Below, one piece after another: positions 36,128-45,497 of a DNA stretch of 64,000 nt. The stretch is from NCBI GenBank assembly GCA_004762155.1, contig SIHP01000014.1, positions 1 through 64,000 on the forward strand, given 5' to 3'. Numbering within the stretch: the first letter of the stretch is position 1; each line of letters starts with the position of its first letter. The notes below the pieces were generated by a model that worked only from the letters and a program-made list of their open reading frames with translations, was not told the origin of the DNA and made no database searches. The translations under genes and the position numbers were made by a program. The stretch is from Flavobacteriaceae bacterium. Its GTDB lineage: Bacteria > Bacteroidota > Bacteroidia > Flavobacteriales > Flavobacteriaceae.

Positions 36128-36555
36128 TAAATTGCGTTAATTTTCAAAGACAAAAGTAGTAAACCCATTACGTACATGCAAAGAATTTTTTAAAGTTATT
36201 ATTTAAGTTTTAAACAAATATCCCCTTTGATTTGTACTGAAAGGAATTACAAAGGGGAAGCTTAAAATATAGAGGGGTTATTTTAAGAAGGCATTAATAA
36301 TTTTAGATATATTTTACTGGTATTTCTATCTAAAAGAATATAATTTTTACATCTATTTTTTCTAAAATAAACTTCAATTATTTATTTTTTATTCAGCATT
36401 TTTAGTGAGTATAATTACGTTTTGAAGTGATAATAAACTCAGTTTATTTTATCCTAGTTCATTAAAATTTGTATTTAATTTTTACTGAAGCAAAAATATA
36501 AATTTAATTTAGATTGATTAAGAATAATACATATATTTGTTGAAAATTATTAAGA
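36128..36555. other. Long divergent intergenic region with two inverted repeats
   Basis: This 428-base region between dnaX and a TonB receptor gene has no reading frame. It holds two adjacent perfect inverted repeats: CCCCTTTG / CAAAGGGG (36223-36230, 36251-36258) and CTTAAAATA / TATTTTAAG (36262-36270, 36280-36288). Neither has a T-run that would make a good terminator. They may be operators or part of a leader or small RNA. Otherwise I see only AT-rich sequence. Confidence 0.4.
36532..36539 (+). promoter_or_regulatory. Candidate -7 box of TonB receptor gene
   Basis: TATATTTG fits TAnnTTTG and lies 16 bases before the ATG. A TTG 15 bases upstream (36514-36516) is slightly closer than the usual 17-23. 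Confidence 0.4.
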
Positions 36556-38610
36556 ATGTTTCTAAATAAAAAGATTATACTATTGTTTTTTTTGATAAGT
36601 ATCTCTATTGAGTCTCAAAATAATGAGATTAATAAAGACACTATTCATTCTAATGAATTAGATGAAGTTGTTGTTACCGCTACTAGAACAAAAAGACAAT
36701 TATCTTCTTTACCAATGCCTGTTACATTAATATCAAAAAAACAAATAAGCCAAACAGGAGCGACTAGATTAAAAGATATTTTGGAAGAACAAACAGGAAT
36801 TATTGTAGTTTCTGATTTTGGAACATCAGAAGGAGTTCAATTACAAGGTATGGACGCAGCATATACTTTAATTTTAATTGATGGATTACCTATAATAGGT
36901 AGAAGTTCTGGAAATATAGATTTAAATAGAATTTCTGTAAATACAATAAAACAAATAGAAATAGTTAAAGGACCTTCCTCTTCATTATATGGTTCTGAAG
37001 CATTAGGAGGTGTAATAAACATAATAACAGAAAATCCTAAAAGAAATAAAACAAAAGGGAATTTAAGTTATATGACTCGTTTTGGAGCCAAAGAAGAGTT
37101 GGATATTAATACAGATTTTACACATAGAAAAGATAACCTAACAATTATAGGAAGTGTTAATTTAAATTCTAGTAAAGGTTTTGATTTATCTCCTGGTGAA
37201 GGTACAGTAACTGCTTATCCATATAAAAATACAACAGGTAACCTGCGTGTATCTTATGATTTTTCAGATAAAATAAGTTTAATTACTTCTGGTAGGTTTT
37301 TTTCTGAAAAAATTAATGATATTTCTGGAGATGCTTTAAGAGATGATTATAATGTTTTTGGAAAAATAACACATAATTTAACAAAAAATACTCATATTGA
37401 TTATTCATTTTACGGAACACGGTTTAAAACAGAAAGTGTATTTAATAATGAATTATCTGTATTTGATCAAACTTTATATAGACCAGAGCTAAAAATTCAA
37501 AGTAAGCTAGGTAAACATAGTTTTATCGCTGGAATAGGTGCTAATTTTGATGCTTTAGAACGTACTTTTTTTAGTGGTAAAGAGAACTATAATTCGCAAT
37601 ATGTTTTTGGGCAATATGATATAAACTTAACAAATAAGTTAAATTTAATTTTAGGTGCAAGGTTTGATAATTTCAATAAGTTTAAATCAGCATTTAGCCC
37701 TAAAATATCTACTAGCTTTACTTTTAATAAATGGTTAACAGCAAAAGGATCTGTTGGTTTTGGCTATAAAGTACCAGATTTTCGTCAACTATTTTTCAAT
37801 TTTAGAAATACAAGTTCTGGGTATGTTGTTTTTGGAACACAGGTATTACAAGAACTATATGGAGATTTACCAGAAGTAGAGGTTTTAAATAGTGAATTAA
37901 AGCCAGAAAGTTCAATAGGTTATAATTTAGGGTTTCAATTAAAACCAATAAAAAGATTAAAAATTGATGTTAATTTTTTTAGAAATGATATAAAAGATTT
38001 AATAAACACTTTTGTAGTATCTACAAGTTTTTCAGATTTACCTGGTATTAGTGTCTTTTCTTATGAAAACAGAAATAATGTATATACACAAGGTATAGAG
38101 TTTGATGTAAAATATAGATTGAATGATAATATTAATTTTTCAATAGGATATCAATTTTTAGATACTGGAGATAAAGAAGAAGAAGCTCAAATTAATGCAG
38201 GAGAAATATTTATAAGGAGAGAAGTTAGTTCTCCGTCTGAAGTTTTATCTATTTCAGATTATTATGGTTTAGCAAATCGTTCTCGTCATATTGCAAATGC
38301 AAAAATATTCTACACTAATTATAAGCACAATTTTTCTGCAAATATTAGAACTTTATACAAAAGTAAATACGCACTATTTGATACAAATAACAGTCAAGGA
38401 ATTATAGATGTATTTGATGACTTTGTGGCATCTAATATTTTGGTAAATGCTGCAGTGAAGAAAACTATATATGGTTTTATAGATGTTCAATTTGGAATAG
38501 ATAACCTTTTTAATGAAACAGGAGATGACAATACAGAAGTATTTCAAAATAATGATAATGTTTTACAATTAGGAAGAACACTTTATGGAAGAATACAATT
38601 TAAAATTTAA
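36556..38610 (+). CDS. TonB-dependent outer-membrane receptor
   Basis: This 684-residue receptor has a signal peptide (about 1-20), TonB-box-like region DEVVVTATRTKRQLSSLP (about 37-55), a plug domain to about 160 with GVQLQGMDAAYTLILIDG and GPSSSLYGSEALGGVINIIT, and a 22-strand barrel ending in the aromatic-type IQFKI terminus. It lacks the carboxypeptidase-regulatory domain of SusC-type proteins and resembles siderophore, cobalamin or colicin-type receptors. The substrate is not determinable. It stands alone, with no partner lipoprotein next to it. Confidence 0.93.
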   Translation: MFLNKKIILLFFLISISIESQNNEINKDTIHSNELDEVVVTATRTKRQLSSLPMPVTLISKKQISQTGATRLKDILEEQTGIIVVSDFGTSEGVQLQGMDAAYTLILIDGLPIIGRSSGNIDLNRISVNTIKQIEIVKGPSSSLYGSEALGGVINIITENPKRNKTKGNLSYMTRFGAKEELDINTDFTHRKDNLTIIGSVNLNSSKGFDLSPGEGTVTAYPYKNTTGNLRVSYDFSDKISLITSGRFFSEKINDISGDALRDDYNVFGKITHNLTKNTHIDYSFYGTRFKTESVFNNELSVFDQTLYRPELKIQSKLGKHSFIAGIGANFDALERTFFSGKENYNSQYVFGQYDINLTNKLNLILGARFDNFNKFKSAFSPKISTSFTFNKWLTAKGSVGFGYKVPDFRQLFFNFRNTSSGYVVFGTQVLQELYGDLPEVEVLNSELKPESSIGYNLGFQLKPIKRLKIDVNFFRNDIKDLINTFVVSTSFSDLPGISVFSYENRNNVYTQGIEFDVKYRLNDNINFSIGYQFLDTGDKEEEAQINAGEIFIRREVSSPSEVLSISDYYGLANRSRHIANAKIFYTNYKHNFSANIRTLYKSKYALFDTNNSQGIIDVFDDFVASNILVNAAVKKTIYGFIDVQFGIDNLFNETGDDNTEVFQNNDNVLQLGRTLYGRIQFKI

Positions 38611-38775
38611 TAAAAATCACATAAGCTTATTTAAGTATAAGATCAAGCATTAGTTTTTAAAATTCATAATGAAGATTAGAATAATTTCTTGACAGAAAAA
38701 TAAAGTATTATATAGTTTTAATTAAATAGATAGTCCAAATGAAGGAAATAAAAAATTAGAATAAGAAGAATTTGT

Positions 38776-38783
38776 TAATTTTG
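38776..38783 (+). promoter_or_regulatory. Candidate -7 box of msrA
   Basis: TAATTTTG fits TAnnTTTG and would give a leader of about 75 bases that begins with the stem-loop at 38791-38820. Confidence 0.3.
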
Positions 38784-38790
38784 TAAAATG

Positions 38791-38823
38791 AAAGTTGTTC
38801 GGTTTATTTCGGGCAACTTTTGT
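38791..38823 (+). terminator. Stem-loop before msrA (terminator or leader hairpin)
   Basis: A 7-bp stem aaagttg / caacttt with a 16-base loop is followed by a weak T stretch. It could end the receptor transcript or cap the msrA leader. Confidence 0.35.
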
Positions 38824-38865
38824 TATTTTTGATAAACATATTCGACAAAACAAAAAACAATAAAC

Positions 38866-39462
38866 ATGAGAAATTTTATAATACTAGCATTTATACTTTT
38901 TACAAGTTTAACAAACGCACAAAATAAAAAAGAAGTAGCTTATTTTGCTAGCGGATGTTTTTGGTGTGTAGAAGCAATTTTTGAAAGTATAGAAGGAGTT
39001 GATGAAGCTGTCTCAGGATATGCTGGAGGAGAAACAAAGAATCCAACGTATAAAAAAATAGGAACAGGAAGAACAGGACATGCAGAAACTGTAGCGGTAT
39101 ATTATAATCCTAAAAAAGTGAGTTTTGAAGATTTAGTTACTGCTTTTTTCGATTCCCATGATCCAACAACAAAAAATGGACAATATCCAGATTTTGGTTC
39201 GCAATACCGCTCTATTGCTTTTTATAAAACTCCTAAAGAAAAACAGATTATAGAAAACAAAATAGCTTTGTTAAATAAAACTGTTTATAATGGAAAAATA
39301 GTAACTGAAGTAACTAAGCATACTGTTTTTTATGAGGCTGAAGAGTATCATCAGAATTACGAAAAGTTGAATCCTAACAATAACTATGTTCGTAAAATTT
39401 CTATACCTAGATTAAACAGATTTAAAAAATCAACTTCAGTAATTTTAAAAAAGAATCATTAA
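38866..39462 (+). CDS. msrA: Exported peptide-methionine (S)-S-oxide reductase
   Basis: This 198-residue enzyme repairs oxidised methionine in proteins. Residues 1-18 form a signal peptide (MRNFIILAFILFTSLTNA), so it acts outside the cytoplasm. The catalytic motif GCFWCVEAIF has the nucleophilic Cys31. GYAGGETKNPTYKKIGTGRTGHAE, SHDPTTKNGQ and GSQYRS complete the site. The C-terminal tail of about 30 residues is basic and lacks the usual resolving cysteines. There is no msrB nearby. Confidence 0.96.
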   Translation: MRNFIILAFILFTSLTNAQNKKEVAYFASGCFWCVEAIFESIEGVDEAVSGYAGGETKNPTYKKIGTGRTGHAETVAVYYNPKKVSFEDLVTAFFDSHDPTTKNGQYPDFGSQYRSIAFYKTPKEKQIIENKIALLNKTVYNGKIVTEVTKHTVFYEAEEYHQNYEKLNPNNNYVRKISIPRLNRFKKSTSVILKKNH

Positions 39463-39471
39463 TTAAATGTA

Positions 39472-41094
39472 TTAAAAAGGAGAATCACAAGTAAACGTTA
39501 CTTCTTTAAATGTTATAGGATGTTTAAAAATTATAAGTTCTGCATGTAAATACAATCTTTTTTCTTTTTGCCCATATAAATCATCACCAACAATTGGTGT
39601 ATTTAAACCTAAAGAGTGTGCTGCGTGAACCCGTAATTGATGAGTACGACCAGTTACGGGATAAAAATAAACTTTAGTTTTATTATTTTTAAAGGATATA
39701 TATTCCCATTTAGTAACTGCCTTTTTTCCAAATTCATTGCAAACCATTTGCTTAGGTCTATCTCCAAAATCAACTTTTAAAGGAAGTGTTATTTCTCCTT
39801 TTTGTAAAGGTAATTTTCCATCTAATAAAGCAACATATCTTTTTTTAATAGTTCTATTAATAAATTGAGCTTGTAAATTTTGATGAATATTCTTCGTTTT
39901 TGCTATTAAAAGAATTCCAGATGTAGACATATCTAGACGATGAACTAATAAAGGCCCAGTGGCTTCAGGATATTTTTCTTTAATTCTACTATAAACAGAA
40001 TCCTTAATTTCGGTACCAGAAACAGATAATAATTCATTAGGTTTATTTATAACCAATAAATGTTCATCTTCAAAAATAGTTTCTATTTCTTTAGTATGCT
40101 GTAATTGTTTTATTAAAGGATTTTCTTCCACATCTAAGCCTTCTAACATGTGTGTTAAAATAGGTTTGCATTTTCCATTACAAGCAGTATAAAAATTTTG
40201 ATGTTTTCTTACAGATGTTGTTAATGGTTTTCCCCACCAAAATTCAGATAAAGCAATAGGAGTGAGGTTGTTTTTAAATGCATACTGTAGTAATTTAGGA
40301 GCACAACAGTCTCCAGAACCTGCTGGAATATTTTGTGCAGAGTTTTTAAAAATATTTAATAAATCTTTTTCTTCTTTTTTTGAATTTAAGAATTTATAGT
40401 TTTTAAAAATTTCTTGTTGTACCCAAGCGGATTTATCTTTACGAAGCTTTTTTAATTCTTCAATTTTTAATTGATAATTTTCAAACTGTTTTTTGGTTGT
40501 TGAAATTTTACCATCTAAATACACTTCATATTCACGTAAATAGAATTCTTCATTAATATTTAACTGATTATCTATAAGTTGATTTAATTTTCTGTCTTTT
40601 CTTTTCTTTTTTATTTTAAGCTGTTCTTCTAAAATTAAAGATTGATGATTCTTAAGTAATTTATTATATCTTTTTTTGAGTTTAAGAAATATTACATCAG
40701 TTTCTAAAGAATCTAATTGAGTATTAATTTCGTTAATTTCATTTTCCGTTTTTTTATAAAATCCAAATTCATCTAATACATCAAATACAGGAGGAACAAA
40801 ATTAGGATATTGAGTTTTTTCGCTTAATTTACCAGAGAATGCTGCTAAATAACCAATTTCATTAATATTGTTTTTAACTACTAAAACACCAAACATTTTA
40901 CCTAAAGCGTCTATATCTTTGGGGTTAGTTATACCAAAATTATGTGTAAAGTCTGTTTGGGTTTTTAAATATTTTTGTAGCTCATTTACTGCTATTCTAG
41001 CAATTTCATGAGGTGTATAATTAAAAGGATAATTAAATAATGTTGGCAAGTTAATAGCACCAATATCTGAGGAAAAAGAAATAAATTTTTGCAT
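39472..41094 (-). CDS. RluA-family pseudouridine synthase with long N-terminal extension
   Basis: This 540-residue enzyme has an RluA-type catalytic domain at about 340-540 (VINKPNELLSVSGT, HRLDMSTSGILLIAKT with catalytic Asp, GRTHQLRVHAAHSLG). It is preceded by about 330 residues not found in E. coli RluA. That part is partly coiled coil (about 120-240, many KLKKR/EEQLKIKKKRKDRK) and has a cysteine-rich stretch, GSGDCCAPKLLQYAF and FYTACNGKCKPILTHML, which may bind metal. This extended form is typical of Bacteroidota. The RNA target is unknown. Confidence 0.93.
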   Translation of the reverse strand: MQKFISFSSDIGAINLPTLFNYPFNYTPHEIARIAVNELQKYLKTQTDFTHNFGITNPKDIDALGKMFGVLVVKNNINEIGYLAAFSGKLSEKTQYPNFVPPVFDVLDEFGFYKKTENEINEINTQLDSLETDVIFLKLKKRYNKLLKNHQSLILEEQLKIKKKRKDRKLNQLIDNQLNINEEFYLREYEVYLDGKISTTKKQFENYQLKIEELKKLRKDKSAWVQQEIFKNYKFLNSKKEEKDLLNIFKNSAQNIPAGSGDCCAPKLLQYAFKNNLTPIALSEFWWGKPLTTSVRKHQNFYTACNGKCKPILTHMLEGLDVEENPLIKQLQHTKEIETIFEDEHLLVINKPNELLSVSGTEIKDSVYSRIKEKYPEATGPLLVHRLDMSTSGILLIAKTKNIHQNLQAQFINRTIKKRYVALLDGKLPLQKGEITLPLKVDFGDRPKQMVCNEFGKKAVTKWEYISFKNNKTKVYFYPVTGRTHQLRVHAAHSLGLNTPIVGDDLYGQKEKRLYLHAELIIFKHPITFKEVTFTCDSPF

Positions 41095-41107
41095 GAGTTT
41101 AAGTATA

Positions 41108-41139
41108 AAAAAAACCGCTACAAAATTAGCGGTTTTTTT
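41108..41139 (-). terminator. Terminator after acyl-CoA synthetase gene
   Basis: The stem aaaaaaaccgcta / tagcggttttttt with loop caaaat ends two bases before the stop of the gene at 41141. Confidence 0.85.
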
Positions 41140-41140
41140 A

Positions 41141-42913
41141 TTATGCTCTGTCGTACATTTTTTCGTACAAATCTTTATAAATTTCTTTTATAACTTTTCG
41201 TTTCATTTTCATTGTTGGTGTTAAATGTCCACCATCAATACTCCATTCTTCAGGAGTCAATTCAAAACGTTTAATACGTTCCCATTTACCGAATTTAAGA
41301 TTACAATTATCTACTTCTTCTTGAATACGTTTAATAACATCTTGGTTAGTTGTTAATTCGGTTAAATTGTTAAAAGATAAATCATGTCTCTTTGCCCATT
41401 CTTTAACAAAATCAAAGTTAGGTTGAATAAATGCTGTTGGCATTTTTTCACTTTCACCAACTACCATAATTTGTTCAATAAAACGAGATTGTTTTAATTC
41501 GTCTTCTAATAAATTAGGAATAACATATTTACCTCCAGATGTTTTAAACATCTCTTTAATACGTCCTGTAATTTTTAAAAAGCCATCAACAACAGTTCCT
41601 TTATCTCCAGTATGAAAGTATCCATCTTTAATAACTTCTGCGGTTTTTTCTGGATTTTTAAAATACCCTAACATTACGTTTGGTCCTTTTACTAAAATCT
41701 CATCATTTTCAGATATTTTAACTTCAACTCCGTCAATAATTCTACCAACTGTACCAACTTTAAAACCTCCGTCTCTTAAGTCGTTTACAGAAATTACGGG
41801 AGAAGTTTCAGTTAAACCATAACCTTCCATAACTGGCATACCAGCAGCAGCAAAAACTCTAGTTAATCTTGGTTGTAACGCGGCACTACCAGAAACCATT
41901 AGTTTTAATCTTCCTCCCAAAGCAGCTTGCCATTTAGAAAATATAAGTTTTCTAGCAATAGCTAATTGTTTTTCATACCACCATCCATTTTGACCATAAG
42001 GTTCGTATTTTAAACCTAAATCAATAGCCCAAAAGAATAATTTTTTCTTAACACCTGATAAATCTACACCTTTAGCATAAATTTTGTCATAAATTTTTTC
42101 ATACAAACGCGGAACCGCAGTCATTACATGAGGTTTAATTTCTTGCGCATTTTCGCTTAATTTATCTATAGCTTCTGCAAAATAAATAGATACTCCACAG
42201 TATTGATATAGATATAAAATCATACGTTCAAAAATATGACAAACAGGTAAAAAACTTAAACCTATAGATTCACCATAATCTAAAGGAACTCTTTTTTCAC
42301 TTGCTAAAACATTAGAAACGATATTTCCATGAGAAAGCATAACACCTTTGGGTTTACCTGTTGTACCAGAAGTATATATTAATGTAGCTAAATCATCAGA
42401 TGTTATTTTAGCTTTACGTTCTTCAACTTCGTTTTGGTTACTTTCATCTTTACCTAGTTCTAAAACTTCCGACCAGTTTTTTTCACCAGCAATATCATCA
42501 AAAGTAAATACACCTTTTAACTTAGTATTACCTTTAATTTGATTTAGTTTTTCAATAATAGCTTCATCAGAAGCAAAACAATAGGTAGCTTCGGAATGAT
42601 TTAATATATACTCGTAATCTTCTTTCGATATCGTTGGGTAAATAGGTACATTTTGTGCACCTGTTTGTAAAATACCAACATCACAAATATTCCATTCTGT
42701 TCTGTTATTTGTTGATATAATTGCTATTTTATCGTTTGGTTGAACACCTAACTTTAACAAACCTCTACTTATTGCATTTGCTTGTTCAATATATTGTTTT
42801 GTAGAAATGGATTTCCATTCTCCATTATATTTTGTAGAAAAAGCTTTTTCTAAATTATATTGCTCTAATTGATAGTAAGGAAAATCAAAAAGGCGTTTAA
42901 TTTCAATCGACAT
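41141..42913 (-). CDS. Long-chain fatty-acid-CoA ligase
   Basis: This 590-residue AMP-forming ligase activates fatty acids to acyl-CoA. The P-loop motif TLIYTSGTTGKPKGVMLSH (about 178-196), the GYGLTETSPVIS motif (about 363-374), YFHTGDKG and the catalytic-lysine end region SIDGGHLTPTMKMKRKVI are present. Length and motifs match the FadD15-type synthetases of Bacteroidota. It lies directly downstream of a close paralogue (42987-44750), clearly a tandem duplication. Confidence 0.95.
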   Translation of the reverse strand: MSIEIKRLFDFPYYQLEQYNLEKAFSTKYNGEWKSISTKQYIEQANAISRGLLKLGVQPNDKIAIISTNNRTEWNICDVGILQTGAQNVPIYPTISKEDYEYILNHSEATYCFASDEAIIEKLNQIKGNTKLKGVFTFDDIAGEKNWSEVLELGKDESNQNEVEERKAKITSDDLATLIYTSGTTGKPKGVMLSHGNIVSNVLASEKRVPLDYGESIGLSFLPVCHIFERMILYLYQYCGVSIYFAEAIDKLSENAQEIKPHVMTAVPRLYEKIYDKIYAKGVDLSGVKKKLFFWAIDLGLKYEPYGQNGWWYEKQLAIARKLIFSKWQAALGGRLKLMVSGSAALQPRLTRVFAAAGMPVMEGYGLTETSPVISVNDLRDGGFKVGTVGRIIDGVEVKISENDEILVKGPNVMLGYFKNPEKTAEVIKDGYFHTGDKGTVVDGFLKITGRIKEMFKTSGGKYVIPNLLEDELKQSRFIEQIMVVGESEKMPTAFIQPNFDFVKEWAKRHDLSFNNLTELTTNQDVIKRIQEEVDNCNLKFGKWERIKRFELTPEEWSIDGGHLTPTMKMKRKVIKEIYKDLYEKMYDRA

Positions 42914-42986
42914 AATTTGTTCAGTTTTACTCTCTGCAAAATAGGGAAATTAACTTGGTTTTACAAACACTAGCTTAGGGTTTGGT

Positions 42987-44750
42987 TTAATGTGTGTTAT
43001 AGATATTTGAGTATAGTTTTTTATACTTTTTTAAAATGAATTTGCGTTTCATTTTCAGTGTTGGAGTCAAATGTCCGTCAATTATAGTCCATTCATCAGG
43101 TGTAATTTCAAATCGTTTGATTTGTTCCCATTTTCCAAGGTTTTTATTACAAATGTTTATTTCTTTTTGAATTCTATTAATAATTTTTAAGTCTGAAGAA
43201 ATATTTTTTATAATGTAATCATTTTTTTTTGCCCATTTCTTTATAAAATCGAAGTTCAATTGCAATAATGCAGCGGGCATTTTTTCAGATTCACCAATAA
43301 CCATAGCTTGTTCAATAAAACGAGATTTTTTAAGGATTGCTTCTATAATAGAAGGAGCAATGTATTTACCTCCAGAAGTTTTAAAAATTTCCTTTTTTCT
43401 ATCAGTAATTTTTAAAAAACCATCTTCATCAATAGTACCAATATCTCCTGTATGCATAAATCCATTTTTAATAACGTTATTGGTAAGTTCTTGATTTTTA
43501 TAATAACCCAACATAACATTTTCTCCTTTGACAAGAATTTCGCCATCTTCAGCAATTTTAACTTCTAAGCTTTCTAAAATTTTACCAACTGTACCTATTT
43601 TAAATCTTCTCTCTTTCATATTTGTAACAGAAATTGCAGGGGAAGTTTCTGTCATTCCATAACCTTCAAAAACAGGGATATTTGCTGCCGTAAAAACACG
43701 GATTAAACGAGTTTGCATTGGAGCACTTCCAGAGAGCATAAATTCTAGTTGATTACCTAGTGCTTTCCGCCATTTTTTAAAAACTAAAAGATTGGCTATT
43801 TTTAGTTTAAAATCGTACCATATACCATTTCTGCCATAAGGTTGGTATTCTTCAGCAAGGTTAAGAGCCCAAAAGAAAAGCGTTTTTTTAATGCCTTTTA
43901 AATTACTTCCTTTTTCTATTATTTTATCAAATATTTTTTCCAAAATCCTAGGTACAACAGCCATATAATTTGGTCTTATTTCGCGAATATTATCCCCAAT
44001 TTTATCTATACTTTCAGCAAAATGAATTTCAAAGCCCATGTATTGATTATAATAAGAGGAGGCTCTTTCAAAAATATGACAAATTGGTAGGTAACTAATA
44101 ACTCTTTTATGGGATGGATGCAAATCTATATTTTTGGCAACATCAAAAACATTAGAAACAATGTTTTTGTGTGATAACATAACTCCTTTTGGAACACCAG
44201 TAGTTCCAGAAGTATAAATTATAGTTGCAAGAGAATTAGGAGAAATTGTGGCTTTTAATTGATTTACTTTTATTTGTAAATTTTCTTGATCTTCTTTTAA
44301 AAAAGTATTCCAATCGTAGGCTGTATTTATTTCTTCAAAAGAAAATATTTTTTTTATGCTTGTTTTATCAAGTACTCTATTTACTTTTTTAAATAAAACA
44401 TCATCAGAAACAAAACAGTATTTTGCATCAGAATGATTTAAAATATATTCATAATCTTTGTCTGAGAAAGTAGGGTATAGCGGAACATTTACAGCACCAA
44501 TTTGTAGTATTCCAATATCTAACATTAACCATTTAGGCGTATTGTTTGTGGTAATAACCGCAATTTTATCATTAGGTCTAACACCAAGTTTAAGTAAGCA
44601 TCTGCTTATTTTATTAGCAGTTTTATTATACTCTTCTGTAGAAATATTTTTCCAAAGATCATGTTCTTTATAAACAAAACAATTTTCTTGAGGATAATTT
44701 GCAAGTTGATAATCAAGAAAATCAAAAAGACGTGTGACTTGTAAAGACAT
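42987..44750 (-). CDS. Long-chain fatty-acid-CoA ligase, tandem paralogue
   Basis: This 587-residue protein starts at the ATG at 44750 (MSLQVTRLFDFLDYQ aligns with the paralogue start; the frame opens nine codons earlier). The motifs IIYTSGTTGVPKGVMLSH, GYGMTETSPAIS, FMHTGDIG and IDGHLTPTLKMKRKFI are intact, so both copies should be active. The protein is more lysine-rich and diverged than its neighbour. A run of nine A (43222-43230) occurs in the WAKKNDY codons. It is probably co-transcribed with the downstream copy, since the gap is 73 bases. Confidence 0.94.
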   Translation of the reverse strand: MSLQVTRLFDFLDYQLANYPQENCFVYKEHDLWKNISTEEYNKTANKISRCLLKLGVRPNDKIAVITTNNTPKWLMLDIGILQIGAVNVPLYPTFSDKDYEYILNHSDAKYCFVSDDVLFKKVNRVLDKTSIKKIFSFEEINTAYDWNTFLKEDQENLQIKVNQLKATISPNSLATIIYTSGTTGVPKGVMLSHKNIVSNVFDVAKNIDLHPSHKRVISYLPICHIFERASSYYNQYMGFEIHFAESIDKIGDNIREIRPNYMAVVPRILEKIFDKIIEKGSNLKGIKKTLFFWALNLAEEYQPYGRNGIWYDFKLKIANLLVFKKWRKALGNQLEFMLSGSAPMQTRLIRVFTAANIPVFEGYGMTETSPAISVTNMKERRFKIGTVGKILESLEVKIAEDGEILVKGENVMLGYYKNQELTNNVIKNGFMHTGDIGTIDEDGFLKITDRKKEIFKTSGGKYIAPSIIEAILKKSRFIEQAMVIGESEKMPAALLQLNFDFIKKWAKKNDYIIKNISSDLKIINRIQKEINICNKNLGKWEQIKRFEITPDEWTIIDGHLTPTLKMKRKFILKKYKKLYSNIYNTH

Positions 44751-44831
44751 AATTTGTTTATTTTGAGCGTATAACAAAATAAGAAAATTATGTTGTTTTT
44801 ACAAACAGATATTACTGTTGCAAGGTTTTTG

Positions 44832-45497
44832 TTAGTTTAAATAATTTTCCATAAAAGTTTTTTTATAAGTTCTACCCAATGGTAAAGTAATATTGGATAG
44901 GTAAATTTTATTTCCTGAAACTTTGGTAAAATGGAGTGTATTTAAAATATAAGATTTATGAATTTGATAGAATTCTTTAGCTGGTAATTTTTGTAACCAA
45001 TATTTTAAAGATTCTTTACTTAAAAATGTTTTTTTATTTGTAATAATTTCTGTGTAATCAGAATCTGCTTTTATGTATAATACATCTGATATATTTATTT
45101 TAATATGATCGTATCCAGATTTTATAAATATCGTTTTATTAGGTATGGTATTAGCTTCTAATTTTGAAATTGATTGTAAAAACCTTTCAAAAGAAATAGG
45201 TTTTAACAAATAATCGATGACGTTAAATTGGTAACTTTCTAAGGCATATTCAGAAAAAGCAGTTGTTAAAATTATTTTAGGAGAATTGGTTAGTGATTTT
45301 AAAAATTCAATTCCAGATATCTTAGGCAAATGAATGTCTAGAAAAACAACATCTATGCTATTATTTTCTATATATATTTTAGCTTTCATAGCATCAGAAA
45401 AAACTTCTTTTAGAGTTAAGTTATCTATGCTTGTTATATATTTTTTTAAAATCCTTTGTGCAGGAGGTTGATCTTCAATTATTATACAGTTTAACAT
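44832..45497 (-). CDS. LytTR-type response regulator
   Basis: This 221-residue regulator has a receiver domain (1-120) with acidic pair E8/D9, phospho-acceptor Asp54 (VVFLDIHLP) and Lys in LLKPISF. A LytTR DNA-binding domain follows (about 125-221: IFIKSGYDHIKINISDVLYI, FYQIHKSYILN, LPLGRTYK). It overlaps the kinase gene by seven bases, so the two are co-expressed. It is divergent from the TonB receptor operon at 46686 and is the obvious candidate to control it. Confidence 0.94.
   Translation of the reverse strand: MLNCIIIEDQPPAQRILKKYITSIDNLTLKEVFSDAMKAKIYIENNSIDVVFLDIHLPKISGIEFLKSLTNSPKIILTTAFSEYALESYQFNVIDYLLKPISFERFLQSISKLEANTIPNKTIFIKSGYDHIKINISDVLYIKADSDYTEIITNKKTFLSKESLKYWLQKLPAKEFYQIHKSYILNTLHFTKVSGNKIYLSNITLPLGRTYKKTFMENYLN

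Noticed and set aside
43222..43230. Run of nine A in the second acyl-CoA synthetase as a slippage site
   Set aside because: There is no reason to expect a short functional product there. It is kept as a background control for the dnaX run.
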